From the NCBI RefSeq assembly GCF_023015885.1, contig NZ_JALKBE010000006.1:62001-126000 (forward strand): DNA of 64,000 nucleotides. The letters are read 5' to 3'. Shown here piece by piece: positions 47,214 to 56,361 of this stretch. Positions within the stretch are counted from its first letter, which is position 1. The number at the start of each line of letters is the position of its first letter. A program made the translations under genes and the position numbers. The notes beneath the pieces are model-generated. The model ran no database searches, was not told the origin of the DNA, and saw nothing but the letters and a program-made list of their open reading frames with translations. Source of the DNA: Aliiroseovarius sp. S1123 (lineage in GTDB: Bacteria; Pseudomonadota; Alphaproteobacteria; Rhodobacterales; Rhodobacteraceae).

Positions 47214-49049
47214 ATGCCCCTGAACCAAGATCAGATTTTCCGATTTCTGAAATCCGTTCACCCCTATGACGCCCTGACAGCTGACGTGGTCGAGAAACTG
47301 GTGCCGACGCTTCAGGCCAGCGCGGTGTCGGCTGGCGAAAACGTCTATGCATTTGGCGATGACCTGCCCGGTGTCTTCATCATTTACGAGGGTGAGGTCG
47401 AGGTCAGTGACGAGAACGGCTCGGTCGTGTCGCATCTTGGGCTGCGCAACTCGTTTGGTGAACGCGGACTGCTGCGGGAAGGCAAGGCCGTTACCTCGGC
47501 GCAGGCTGTCACGGACGCCACGCTTCTGATCCTACCGGTCACGCAATTCCATGCCCTTATCGCCGTCGAAGACAAAGTACGACGTTTCTTTGACCGTTCG
47601 CGTGCGGATCGGAACAACAAACAGGATCGTCAGGACCTTGCGACCACACAGGTGGACACGCTGATGGCCACCAATCCTGTAACCTGCCCCCCTGCGACCT
47701 CGGTGCAAGACGCCGCAATCCTAATGCGCGACCGCCGCGTGTCGTCGCTGTGTATCACCGAGGGCGACTCCCTGACCGGCATCCTGACCACCCGCGATAT
47801 GTCGGGCAAGGTGCTGGCGGCTGCCCTGCCGGTCGACACACCCGTGTCGCAGATTATGACATCCAACCCCATCACTCTTGCCCCGTCTGCCATTGGTTCG
47901 GACGTGCTGCACATTATGATGGAGCGCCGCATCGGCCATGTACCGATCGTCGAAGGCGGCAAGTTGGTTGGTATCGTCAGCCAGACCGACCTGACCCGCT
48001 TCCAAGCCGTCAGCTCGGCAGAGTTGGTGCGCGAGATTGCGCAGGCCAACACGCCTGAAGAAATGCGCGAGGTGACAGAACGCATCCCGCAACTTCTGGT
48101 CCAACTTATCGCCGGAGGCCGCCCACATCAGGTGGTTACCCGCCTAATCACCGACATTGCAGATACATGCACCCGCCGCCTGCTGGCGTTGGGCGAGGCC
48201 AAGCTGGGCCCGGCCCCCGTGCCCTATCTATGGGCCGCTTGCGGATCACAGGGCCGTCAGGAACAGACTGGCGTCTCGGATCAAGATAACTGCATGATTT
48301 TGCACGACGATGTGACGGATGCCGATCGCGACGGATACTTTGCCGAGCTGGCGAAGTTCGTCTGTGACGGGCTGGATGTCTGCGGTTATTTCTATTGCCC
48401 CGGCGATATGATGGCGACAAACCCACGCTGGTGTCAGCCCTTGTCGGTTTGGAGAAACTATTTCGATGGTTGGATCGCCAAGCCAAGCCCCGAGGCGCAG
48501 ATGCTGGCCTCGGTCATGTTTGACCTTCGGGCGATTGCCGGGGACGGAAGCCTGTTTGAGGGGCTTCAGAAAGACACGCTGGCGATGGCGGCGAAGAACT
48601 CGATCTTCGTGGCGCATATGGTGTCAAACTCGCTCAAGCACACGCCGCCGCTTGGTCTGCTGCGCGGCTTTGCCACAATCCGGTCGGGCGAACACAAGAA
48701 CCAGCTGGATATGAAGCACAATGGCGTGGTGCCCATCGTCGATCTGGGCCGCGTGTATGCGCTTCAGGGTGAGCTGACCGAGGCCAACACCCGCGCGCGT
48801 CTAGAAGCGGCGATCCATGCTGGTGGCCTAAGCCAGTCGGGCGGGCAGGATCTGCTGGATGCCTATGACCTGATTGCCGACACGCGGCTGGAGCATCAGG
48901 TCGCCGAAGTCAAAGCCGGTGGTAAGCCGGACAATTATCTGTCGCCCTCGGACCTATCCGAGTTTGAACGCAGCCACCTGCGCGATGCCTTTGTTGTGGT
49001 GAAATCCATGCAGAGCGCGATCGGGCACGGGCGCGGGATGCTGGGCTAA
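47214..49049 (+). CDS. cNMP-binding/CBS/DUF294 nucleotidyltransferase-like protein
   Basis: A 611-residue cytosolic protein with three parts. Residues about 10-125 are a cyclic-nucleotide-binding barrel (GVFIIYEGEVEVSDENGSVV). Residues about 145-265 are two CBS repeats (MATNPVTCPPATSVQDAAIL and IMTSNPITLAPSAIGSDVLH). From about 300 on comes the DUF294 GlnD-like nucleotidyltransferase with GSQGRQEQTGVSDQDN near residue 344, where the SDxDN acidic pair could bind metal, then DUF294_C. ATG 47214 is used after GAAGG; a TTG at 47196 is in frame. It follows acetate-symporter genes in many proteobacteria, but its substrate is unknown. A role in regulating uptake or Acs by nucleotide signals is inference. 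Confidence 0.9.
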   Translation: MPLNQDQIFRFLKSVHPYDALTADVVEKLVPTLQASAVSAGENVYAFGDDLPGVFIIYEGEVEVSDENGSVVSHLGLRNSFGERGLLREGKAVTSAQAVTDATLLILPVTQFHALIAVEDKVRRFFDRSRADRNNKQDRQDLATTQVDTLMATNPVTCPPATSVQDAAILMRDRRVSSLCITEGDSLTGILTTRDMSGKVLAAALPVDTPVSQIMTSNPITLAPSAIGSDVLHIMMERRIGHVPIVEGGKLVGIVSQTDLTRFQAVSSAELVREIAQANTPEEMREVTERIPQLLVQLIAGGRPHQVVTRLITDIADTCTRRLLALGEAKLGPAPVPYLWAACGSQGRQEQTGVSDQDNCMILHDDVTDADRDGYFAELAKFVCDGLDVCGYFYCPGDMMATNPRWCQPLSVWRNYFDGWIAKPSPEAQMLASVMFDLRAIAGDGSLFEGLQKDTLAMAAKNSIFVAHMVSNSLKHTPPLGLLRGFATIRSGEHKNQLDMKHNGVVPIVDLGRVYALQGELTEANTRARLEAAIHAGGLSQSGGQDLLDAYDLIADTRLEHQVAEVKAGGKPDNYLSPSDLSEFERSHLRDAFVVVKSMQSAIGHGRGMLG

Positions 49050-49100
49050 GACAGGTCAAAACAGGCTGAAACCGGCCAAAACGGGTAGGGAGGAAACCGA

Positions 49101-49628
49101 ATGTTCTTTGAGATGGTCGCCACACTGGTATCAGGTTTTGCAGGCGCAGGTGTGGTGCTGCTTCTGAACAAGATCAGCGGCGGGCGGTTGCCAAAATGGG
49201 CCATGCCCGTCGGCGCGGGTCTTGCCATGATTTCGACCACGATTGCCAATGAATACGCTTGGTATGACCGAACACACGCAACCCTGCCCGAGGGGATGGT
49301 TGTTGTTCATACGGTTGAAAAACAGACTTTCTATCGCCCGTGGACCTATGTGAAACCTTTTACCGAACGGTTCATCGCTCTGGACGAGCCGTCCGTGCGC
49401 ACGCACGACGCGCGCCCGTCCATGCGGATGGTCGATGTGTATTTCCTTGGCCGTTGGTCTGCGCCGGAAAAGATGGTGATGCTGGCTGACTGCGCCGCTG
49501 GGAAGCGCGCCCCTTTGATCGATGGCGTTTCGTTTGATGCCAATGGAGTGGTTAGCGGCGTTGACTGGTTCTCGCCGGGTGAGGGGGATCCGCTGGTTAC
49601 GGCAATCTGTAAACTTGAGGTATCGTGA
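49101..49628 (+). CDS. Small membrane-anchored protein of unknown function
   Basis: A 175-residue protein with two hydrophobic stretches in the first 50 residues (FFEMVATLVSGFAGAGVVLL and PVGAGLAMISTTIANEYAW) and a polar domain of about 120 residues after them (YRPWTYVKPFTERFIALDEP). No named domain is recognised. The ribosome site AGGGAGGAAACC is strong, and the stop overlaps the start of the exonuclease gene, so it is translated with it and belongs to the acetate-linked operon. Confidence 0.8.
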   Translation: MFFEMVATLVSGFAGAGVVLLLNKISGGRLPKWAMPVGAGLAMISTTIANEYAWYDRTHATLPEGMVVVHTVEKQTFYRPWTYVKPFTERFIALDEPSVRTHDARPSMRMVDVYFLGRWSAPEKMVMLADCAAGKRAPLIDGVSFDANGVVSGVDWFSPGEGDPLVTAICKLEVS

Positions 49629-51043
49629 TGCAAATCCTGACGAAGCTGTCGTTGCGCTTTCGGATCTTCCTGTTCTTTGCCTTCATGGCCGTCGCTGCGG
49701 TTCTGTTGGTCATCGGGGCGCTACTGGTCGGGGCAGGCCGTGCCACGCCTGACAATGTCGCCTCGGGTTTTGTCTTTGCAGGTGTTTTGTCCAGCTTCGG
49801 ATTGCTGGCGCTGGTGGCCGGTGTGTGGTTCCTTTTTGACGAGAATGTCGCTCGCCCCATCGAGCGTCTGGCCTCTGGCCTGCGATCCAAGGCCCACGCA
49901 GGTGCTGGCGAAGTAGACATGCATAGCGCACGTTTTCTGGGAGATTTGGCCCCCGCGGCTGAAGCCGTGTCTGAGCAGTTGATGAGATCGACAATGGATC
50001 AGGCCAGCATCGTTGCTGCTGAAACCCAGCGCCTGTCTGCTGACAAAGCCCGCCTGACGGCGCTGTTGTCTGAAATCCCGGTCGCCATGGTGCTGATCAA
50101 TCCGGCCCACCAGATTGTGCTCTACGATAAACAGGCTGCTGCTGTGCTGTCTCAGGTTAGCCCGGCACGCTTGAACGCCTCGATTTTTGATTACTTCCAG
50201 AAAACGCCCTTCATGGCGGCCTATCACAAGATGATTTCGACCGGATTGGAGCAGAGCTTTACGGACCTGTCCGCTGCCAATGGGCTCGAGTTCGATGCCC
50301 GCCTGAAGCCGCTTGCGCCGGGCGAAGGCTATCTGCTGATGATCGACGAAGCCCACACCACCATCGCACCAGACGAAGGCCGCCCGGTTGTGTTCGACTT
50401 CGATCTGATGGAGGGGCAGGCCACTGACGACCTGATGGAGATGAGCCTGCGCGATCTGACCTATGTGGTGTTCGACACGGAAACCACAGGTCTTTTGCCG
50501 CACAAGGACGAGATCGTGCAGATCGGCGCCGTGCGCGTGGTGAAGGAAAAGATCGTTCCCGGCGAGGTGATCAACCAGCTTGTCGATCCCGAAATGCCGA
50601 TCCCACCGGCATCGACGAAGGTGCATCATGTGTCTGACATGATGGTGGCGGGAAAGCCGACCATTCGCGAGGCCGGGAAGAGCTTTCACGACTTCGCGCG
50701 TGGGGCGGTTCTGGTGGCCCACAATGCGCCGTTCGACATGGCGTTCCTGCGCCGTCACGCTGACGATTGCGGGGTCGAATGGACACATCCCATTCTGGAC
50801 ACCGTCCTGCTGTCGGCTGTCCTTTACGGTACGACCGAAGTGCATACGCTGGACGCGCTCTGCGATCGTCTGGGCGTGGTGATCCCGCCCGAGCTTCGCC
50901 ACACCGCTTTGGGCGACGCGCAAGCCACCGCCGAGGTTCTGTGCAAGATGCTTGCGATGCTGCATTCCAAAGGGATCGAGACGCTGGGCGGCGCGATTGC
51001 CGCGGCGAAAAAGCACAAACGCCTTCTGGAAGACCTGAACTAA
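49628..51043 (+). CDS. Membrane-anchored PAS-like/DnaQ-like 3'-5' exonuclease
   Basis: A 471-residue protein. Two membrane helices (about 14-36 and 43-67) are followed by a HAMP-like stretch (DENVARPIERLASGLRSKAH) and a PAS-like region (about 135-240). The DEDDh exonuclease (about 280-455) has YVVFDTETTG with Asp283 and Glu285, AHNAPFDMAFLRRH, and HTALGDAQATAEVL carrying the last His and Asp. All catalytic residues are present. Family members trim 3' ends of DNA or RNA, but membrane anchoring with a sensor-like region is unusual for a repair enzyme. ATG 49628 shares its last base with the preceding stop region; a GTG one codon earlier is possible. Confidence 0.88.
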   Translation: MQILTKLSLRFRIFLFFAFMAVAAVLLVIGALLVGAGRATPDNVASGFVFAGVLSSFGLLALVAGVWFLFDENVARPIERLASGLRSKAHAGAGEVDMHSARFLGDLAPAAEAVSEQLMRSTMDQASIVAAETQRLSADKARLTALLSEIPVAMVLINPAHQIVLYDKQAAAVLSQVSPARLNASIFDYFQKTPFMAAYHKMISTGLEQSFTDLSAANGLEFDARLKPLAPGEGYLLMIDEAHTTIAPDEGRPVVFDFDLMEGQATDDLMEMSLRDLTYVVFDTETTGLLPHKDEIVQIGAVRVVKEKIVPGEVINQLVDPEMPIPPASTKVHHVSDMMVAGKPTIREAGKSFHDFARGAVLVAHNAPFDMAFLRRHADDCGVEWTHPILDTVLLSAVLYGTTEVHTLDALCDRLGVVIPPELRHTALGDAQATAEVLCKMLAMLHSKGIETLGGAIAAAKKHKRLLEDLN

Positions 51044-51066
51044 CGCAGATTTACTAATGCAGAGGG

Positions 51067-51834
51067 TTAGCGGCTTTCGTCCGCCCCCATGCGCCGTTCC
51101 AGCCAGCGCACGCCTGCCGAGATGATCAGGACCAGCACAAGGTATTCCAGGATCAGAAGTGTGTAGATCTCAAGCGGGCGGTATTCGGTCACCACCAGCT
51201 CGTTCGCGCGGCGGGTTAGTTCCTGCATCCCGATGACGGACGCAAAGGCCGACATTTTCACGATATAGATGAACTGGTTGGCCAGCGGCGGCAGGATGCG
51301 GCGGACGGCTTGCGGCAGGATGACATAGCGCATCGCCTTGGCGCGGCTTAGCCCGATGGTCTGGGCAGCTTCAGCTTGCCCACGCGGGACAGCTTGAATG
51401 CCTGCGCGGAAGATCTCGGCGGTGAAGGCGCTGTCGGACAGGGCCAAGGTGATGACCGCGCCCCAGAATGGGTCGATTGAAATGCTGATCCCCATCCCGC
51501 GCATCACAACGGGCAGGCCATAGAAGACCCAGAACAGCATCGGCAGAAGCGGGATTGCGCGGATGAGCTCGACATAGATGCGGTTGGGCAAGCGTAGCCA
51601 GCGGTTCTGCGCGAAGGCGGGTAGGGCCACAAGTAGCCCGATGATGATCGAGGCCACCGCTGCCAGAACCGAAATCTGAATGGTCGAGGTGAAGCCCCGG
51701 ATCAGGAAGCGGATATTGGTCCAACCGTTGTCTGTTGTGGGGTCAATGACATACCAGCCCCATGTGCCGGGTGCGGCCGAGCAGGCGGTCAGCAGCAAAA
51801 GCGACGACAGCAGGGCGATTGTTCGAAAAGTCAT
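51067..51834 (-). CDS. Polar amino-acid ABC permease with lipoprotein-like N terminus
   Basis: A 255-residue inner-membrane subunit of a polar amino-acid (HisM/GlnP-type) importer. The EAA loop that contacts the ATPase is EAAQTIGLSRAKAMRYVILP. Five or so helices follow residue 45. Unusually, residues 1-18 read as a lipoprotein signal peptide with lipobox LTAC (Cys18), then a polar stretch of about 25 residues (APGTWGWYVIDPTTDNGW) before the first transport helix. Other members start in the cytosol. It is encoded 10 bases downstream of the ATPase gene; no second permease is present, so it likely forms a homodimer. Confidence 0.9.
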   Translation of the reverse strand: MTFRTIALLSSLLLLTACSAAPGTWGWYVIDPTTDNGWTNIRFLIRGFTSTIQISVLAAVASIIIGLLVALPAFAQNRWLRLPNRIYVELIRAIPLLPMLFWVFYGLPVVMRGMGISISIDPFWGAVITLALSDSAFTAEIFRAGIQAVPRGQAEAAQTIGLSRAKAMRYVILPQAVRRILPPLANQFIYIVKMSAFASVIGMQELTRRANELVVTEYRPLEIYTLLILEYLVLVLIISAGVRWLERRMGADESR

Positions 51835-51844
51835 ATCGGCCCCC

Positions 51845-52609
51845 TCAGTGTTTCAGGATCTTATCAAGGAAAAGTGCGAAACGTTCAGATTTCGGGGCCT
51901 TGAACGCCTGTTCAGGTGCGCCAATTTCAACGATTTCGCCGGCGTCCATAAACGCGATCCGATCCGCTACGCGCCGGGCAAAGCCCATTTCGTGCGTGAC
52001 ACAGATCATCGTCATCCCGTCGGCGGCCAAGTCCTCCATGACCTCTAGCACTTCGGCGATCATCTCGGGATCAAGCGCCGAGGTCGGCTCGTCAAACAGC
52101 ATCAGCTTGGGTTCCATGCACAAGGCGCGCGCGATGGCGACGCGTTGTTGCTGCCCACCTGACAGTTGTGCGGGGCGTTTGTCGGCCTGTTCGGGGATGC
52201 GCACGCGGTCAAGATAAGTGCGCGCGCGCTCTTCCGCCTGGGCGCGGGACAGGCCAAGGGCCTTCACTGGGCCAAGGGTCAGATTGTCCAGAACAGACAG
52301 GTGCGGAAACAGGTTAAAGCTTTGAAAAACCATGCCAATGTCACCGGGCCGCTGTACATTCTTTACCTCGCCCTGCAGGTGAATGTCGCCTTCTTGATGA
52401 GCCTCTAATCCGGCCAGTAACCGCACGACCGTTGACTTCCCTGACCCCGAGGGGCCGCAGATAACCAACTTCTCACCAACCTCAACCGTCAGCGAGATAT
52501 CCCGCAGCACCTGAAAGTCGTCATACCACTTTGAGACGCCTGTCATCTGAACGGCGGTGTTGGGTTGTTTTTTGTTCTGCACTTGTTCCACGCGCCGTTT
52601 TTTGTTCAA
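51845..52609 (-). CDS. Polar amino-acid ABC transporter ATP-binding protein
   Basis: A 254-residue ATPase powering the adjacent permease. Walker [11 protein letters not shown]-loop [17 protein letters not shown], signature [15 protein letters not shown], Walker [13 protein letters not shown] and the switch His in VTHEMGF are all intact. The reading frame begins at TTG 52609, giving a basic tail of about 21 residues ([12 protein letters not shown]) before the usual start region ([12 protein letters not shown]); an internal ATG there is the alternative start. It is divergent from the binding-protein gene and shares the 91-base gap with it. Confidence 0.93.
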   Translation of the reverse strand: MNKKRRVEQVQNKKQPNTAVQMTGVSKWYDDFQVLRDISLTVEVGEKLVICGPSGSGKSTVVRLLAGLEAHQEGDIHLQGEVKNVQRPGDIGMVFQSFNLFPHLSVLDNLTLGPVKALGLSRAQAEERARTYLDRVRIPEQADKRPAQLSGGQQQRVAIARALCMEPKLMLFDEPTSALDPEMIAEVLEVMEDLAADGMTMICVTHEMGFARRVADRIAFMDAGEIVEIGAPEQAFKAPKSERFALFLDKILKH

Positions 52610-52700
52610 CTCATCGTGACCGGTGATCCATTCCGTATACGATCACGTAATCTATATGGATGAAAACGAATATTTATAACCGCCAAAAGGACAACGAGCG

Positions 52701-53477
52701 ATGAACTTTTTGAGAACTCTCGGAGCGGGGCTGCTGGCTCTGGCGACACTAACTGGGGCCGCCACGGCGCAATCCGCGTTGAATGAGATCCTGTCAGGCG
52801 GTGTCCTGAAGGTAGGGACGACAGGCGACTGGAACCCCATGTCGGTGCGCGATCCGGCGACCGAAGGCTACAAGGGTTATGATATCGACGTCATGACCGA
52901 ACTGGCGAAAGACCTTGAGGTCAAGTTGGAGTTTGTGCCGACCGATTGGAAAACACTGGTGAATGGCATCGTGGCCGGGAACTATCACATGACGGGGTCG
53001 GCCTCGATTTCGCCGTCGCGGATGAAGGTGGCGGGCTATTCAGACCCGTATATCTCGGTCCAGATTTTGCCGTTTACCACATCTGACAAACTGGCGGGTT
53101 TTGACGGCTGGGCGTCGATCAACAAGCCCGAGGTGAAAGTCGCGACCACGCTGGGCACATCCTTTGAAGGCATGGTGAAAGAGTGGTTTGCGGACGCGGA
53201 TATCAAGGTGGTCGAGGCACCTGCGCGTGGCTATCAGGAAGTCCTGTCGGGCCGTGCAGATGTGTTCATTACCTCGAACATTGAAGGGGCGACGTTAACG
53301 CAGAAATTCCCGCAGGTGACAGCTATCCCAGTAGACGCGCCGCGCGCGCCGACCCCGATCGCAATGCTTCTTCCGCAGAATGATCAGGTCTGGATCAACT
53401 ATGTGAACAGCTGGATCAAGCTGAAGCAGGAAAAGGGCTTCTTCGACGCCACCGCCGCAAAATGGGGCCTGCAGTAA
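52701..53477 (+). CDS. Periplasmic amino-acid-binding protein (SBP family 3)
   Basis: A 258-residue periplasmic receptor. Signal peptide 1-23 (cleavage after ATA). GVLKVGTTGDWNPMSVRDPA and YKGYDIDVMTELAKDLEVKL start lobe one; MTGSASISPSRMKVAGYSDP and GTSFEGMVKEWFADADIKVV are further family segments. It should feed the divergently encoded permease/ATPase. Some relatives are cyclohexadienyl dehydratases (PheC) with the same fold and a similar start, so an enzymatic role is a minor alternative. A terminator follows. Confidence 0.88.
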   Translation: MNFLRTLGAGLLALATLTGAATAQSALNEILSGGVLKVGTTGDWNPMSVRDPATEGYKGYDIDVMTELAKDLEVKLEFVPTDWKTLVNGIVAGNYHMTGSASISPSRMKVAGYSDPYISVQILPFTTSDKLAGFDGWASINKPEVKVATTLGTSFEGMVKEWFADADIKVVEAPARGYQEVLSGRADVFITSNIEGATLTQKFPQVTAIPVDAPRAPTPIAMLLPQNDQVWINYVNSWIKLKQEKGFFDATAAKWGLQ

Positions 53478-53499
53478 ACGGACTGCCCCCAGAATTGAG

Positions 53500-53526
53500 A
53501 AGGCCGGGTGTTCGCCCGGCCTTTTT
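53500..53526. terminator. Bidirectional Rho-independent terminator
   Basis: AAGGCCGGG (53500-53508) pairs with CCCGGCCTT (53515-53523) around a TGTTCG loop, with TTTTT at 53522-53526 and an A-tract in the opposite sense partly given by the stem itself. It ends the binding-protein gene and lies at the stop of the convergent methyltransferase gene. Confidence 0.88.
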
Positions 53527-54641
53527 CACGCAAGTGGTGCGGTTTGATAAAGCTTCACCTTGGTGCCCCCATGATCGATCGGAGGTCCGGGGGGTAGGAA
53601 CGGCAGGCCCGTCGCCTTGGCCAACCCGCCATCCGAGGTGATGATCGCCACGCGCCAACCCTTGAACCGCTCCTGAAACACTTTGCCCATCGTGCCGTAA
53701 AGCGCGAAGAGAAGTTTCTTGTTGCCGATCCGCGCGCCGTAGGGTGGGTTTACGATGATCAGCCCCGGCTTCGCGTCGGGGCGGGTGATGTCGCTGATCG
53801 ACGCCTCGGTAAACTGGCACATCGACGCGACGCCCGCGCTTTCGGCGTTTTTCTGGCTGTTCGCAATCGCGCCTGCATTTCGGTCGGACCCGAAAAATCG
53901 AACATTTTCGAGCATGGCTGGTACGTTCGCGCTTTTCAGGCTTTCGAAAGCCTTGGCATCAAAACTTGCAAGCTTTTCAAAGGCAAAGCTGCGGTCCCGA
54001 CCGGGCAGAAGCCCTGCCGTCATCTCGGCCGCTTCGATCAGGAATGTGCCCGATCCGCACATTGGGTCCAGAACAGGTCCCTCGCCATCAAACCCCGCGG
54101 CGCGCAGGAACAAAGCTGCCAAGGTCTCGCGCATTGGCGCCTTGCCGGTTGCGGTTTTGTGACCGCGCTTGTGCAGGCTCTCGCCCGAGCTGTCCAAGCT
54201 GATGGTCACAAGGTTGTCGTCGATGCGCACCTTGATGACCAGTGCCGCGTCCTTGCTGATCGGCGCACCCAGAGTCTCGGAAATCGCGCGCTCAACACGT
54301 TCTGCGGCCCCTTTGTGATGATAGATTTTCGAGCGTTTGCAGACGGCCTCGACCCGCACGGGGGTGTCCGGGCGCAACACATCTCCCCAAGGGAACTTGC
54401 GGGCGCGTTTGTCCAGTTGCGCCATGTGGAAGGCCCGAAACTCGCCCAGACGGACCAGTACGCGGGTTGCACCACGCAGGGTCAAGTTGGCGCGCCAGAC
54501 CTCGGACCAATTGCCACGGGTGGTGACGCCGCCGGGGCTGACTGTTGGCGTTGGAAAGCCAGCAGCGCGGGCCTCGTCTGCAAGGAACGGTTCCAGACCG
54601 GGCGGGGCGACAAGGAAAATCTCAAGATCATCGGTGCTCAT
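53526..54641 (-). CDS. THUMP-domain class I RNA methyltransferase (RlmL/YpsC-like)
   Basis: A 371-residue SAM-dependent enzyme expected to methylate guanine N2 in 23S rRNA, cytosolic. The N-terminal part (about 8-155) holds a ferredoxin-like/THUMP RNA-binding domain (GLEPFLADEARAAGFPTPTV). The C-terminal Rossmann domain has the SAM motif DPMCGSGTFLIEAAEM near residue 196 and the catalytic NPPYGARIG near 297. Length fits the RlmL N-terminal half alone, without the RlmK part fused in E. coli. It is 54 bases downstream of the DUF1285 gene on the same strand. Confidence 0.92.
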   Translation of the reverse strand: MSTDDLEIFLVAPPGLEPFLADEARAAGFPTPTVSPGGVTTRGNWSEVWRANLTLRGATRVLVRLGEFRAFHMAQLDKRARKFPWGDVLRPDTPVRVEAVCKRSKIYHHKGAAERVERAISETLGAPISKDAALVIKVRIDDNLVTISLDSSGESLHKRGHKTATGKAPMRETLAALFLRAAGFDGEGPVLDPMCGSGTFLIEAAEMTAGLLPGRDRSFAFEKLASFDAKAFESLKSANVPAMLENVRFFGSDRNAGAIANSQKNAESAGVASMCQFTEASISDITRPDAKPGLIIVNPPYGARIGNKKLLFALYGTMGKVFQERFKGWRVAIITSDGGLAKATGLPFLPPGPPIDHGGTKVKLYQTAPLA

Positions 54642-54695
54642 GGGGCCTTCTAGCCCAAAGGTCGCGGAGCGGCGAGCGAAATGCGCAAGGCTTGC

Positions 54696-55298
54696 TCACC
54701 CAAGCTCGTCCGTTGGAATAAGCGGGAAGAACTGACCATCCGACCAAACGCCAAACCAGCTTGCGCCTTGGAAATCTTCGGCCACGCCCAGATCGATCAG
54801 GCGATAGAAGGTCTTGCGATCAATCAGCGCCTCAAGCCCTGCGCGAACCTCGACATAGGGGCAGGGGGTTTGAGACGTGCAACCCAGCCGCAGGGGGTGA
54901 TCCGGACCCGCGGTCACAGTATCGCCGACATGGGTCGTAAAATTTAGCCGCTGATCTCGTCCCTCACCTTTCACCGTCATGTCGGTGGCCACAAAAGGTG
55001 CGTCTTCGACCGTGATGCCCCACTTTTCAACGGGTGTGACAAGGAAATACTTCCCGTCTTCACGCTTCAGGATGGACGAAAACAGCCGCACAAGCCCTTC
55101 GCGTCGGATCTCGCCACCTTCGTGAATCCAAGTGCCGTCGCGGGTGATGCGGATGTCGATCTCGCCGTTATATTCCGGTGTCCAAAGATGTACGGGGGGG
55201 AGAGATCTCCCGGCGTCCACCCCAACGGCTTTCGACACCGCGTCGGCGTCAAAGGCCCGTATACCCGCCGATTTTCCAGAGCTTGCCGAATTTGTCAT
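54696..55298 (-). CDS. DUF1285 protein
   Basis: A 200-residue soluble protein of a conserved alphaproteobacterial family of unknown function. The signature PPVHLWTPEYNGEIDIRI (about residues 34-51), GTWIHEGGEIRREGLVRLFS, DGKYFLVTPVEKWGITVED and the C-terminal FGVWSDGQFFPLI are family-like. It is divergent from the MoxR operon with a 58-base gap, an arrangement repeated in related genomes as I recall, so a shared process is possible. Confidence 0.88.
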   Translation of the reverse strand: MTNSASSGKSAGIRAFDADAVSKAVGVDAGRSLPPVHLWTPEYNGEIDIRITRDGTWIHEGGEIRREGLVRLFSSILKREDGKYFLVTPVEKWGITVEDAPFVATDMTVKGEGRDQRLNFTTHVGDTVTAGPDHPLRLGCTSQTPCPYVEVRAGLEALIDRKTFYRLIDLGVAEDFQGASWFGVWSDGQFFPLIPTDELG

Positions 55299-55356
55299 TT
55301 GGTCCCCATCTAAATCTGGCCTTTAATGAACTTAGTAGTCACGCAAAGGAATTGCC

Positions 55357-56361
55357 ATGCAGAACGAAGATCTTCTGAGCGATGTCGAGGCCCTTGGCGC
55401 AAAACTTACCAAAGCGCGCAAGATGGTTGGCCGCAGGATCATGGGGCAGGATCAGGTGGTGGATCTGACGCTGGCCGCTGTTTTAGCCGGTGGGCATGCG
55501 TTGCTGATTGGTTTGCCGGGACTGGGGAAAACCCGATTGGTCGAGACGCTGGGGACGGTCATGGGATTGCACGATGGGCGCATTCAGTTCACGCCGGATT
55601 TGATGCCGTCCGACATTCTAGGGGCCGAGGTGCTGGAAGAAAGCGACACTGGCGCGCGATCTTTTCGCTTCATCAAAGGTCCGGTGTTTTGCGAACTTCT
55701 GCTGGCAGACGAAATCAACCGCGCCAGCCCCCGCACGCAATCCGCACTGCTGCAAGCGATGCAGGAACACGAGGTTTCCGTCGCAGGGCAGACCCATAAC
55801 CTTGGTGAAGTGTTCCACGTGCTCGCCACGCAAAACCCGCTTGAGCAAGAGGGGACTTATCCGCTGCCCGAGGCGCAGTTGGACCGTTTTCTGGTGCAGA
55901 TTGATGTGGATTACCCGGACCGCGATGCGGAACGGGACATCCTGCTGGCCACCACGGGAACCGAGGATGCACAGGTTTCGCCCGTCTTCAGTCGGGCCGA
56001 GCTGATCGCCGCGCAGACGCTGTTGCGCCGGATGCCGGTCGGCGAAAGCGTGGTCGAGGCCATTCTGGATCTGGTCCGCGCCTGCCGCCCCGATGATCCC
56101 AGCGCGCCGCAGATCGTGCGCGAAAACGTCAGCTGGGGGCCGGGCCCACGCGCCACGCAAGCGCTGATGTTGCTAGCCCGGGCGCGGGCGCTTTTGGATG
56201 GGCGCTTGGCACCGGGGATCGACGACATTCACGCGCTGGCGGCGCCTGTGCTCAGCCATCGCATGGCCTTGGGCTATGCCGCGCGGGCCGAGGGGATGAC
56301 CCTGTCTGATGTCATCGGACAAACGGTGGCTGCGGTGCTGCAAACCGAGGTCGCGGCGTGA
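55357..56361 (+). CDS. MoxR-family AAA+ ATPase
   Basis: A 334-residue chaperone-like ATPase. Walker A is GLPGLGKTRL, Walker B LLLADEINRASPRTQSALLQ, sensor 1 ATQNPLEQEGTYPLPEAQLD, and the arginine finger/sensor region is in the lid domain (LDRFLVQIDVDYP onward). AAAGGA precedes ATG 55357. It heads a run of overlapping genes (DUF58, BatA/DUF4159, VWA-like), the usual partners through which MoxR ATPases are thought to assemble or activate VWA proteins in the envelope. The target is unknown. Confidence 0.94.
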   Translation: MQNEDLLSDVEALGAKLTKARKMVGRRIMGQDQVVDLTLAAVLAGGHALLIGLPGLGKTRLVETLGTVMGLHDGRIQFTPDLMPSDILGAEVLEESDTGARSFRFIKGPVFCELLLADEINRASPRTQSALLQAMQEHEVSVAGQTHNLGEVFHVLATQNPLEQEGTYPLPEAQLDRFLVQIDVDYPDRDAERDILLATTGTEDAQVSPVFSRAELIAAQTLLRRMPVGESVVEAILDLVRACRPDDPSAPQIVRENVSWGPGPRATQALMLLARARALLDGRLAPGIDDIHALAAPVLSHRMALGYAARAEGMTLSDVIGQTVAAVLQTEVAA

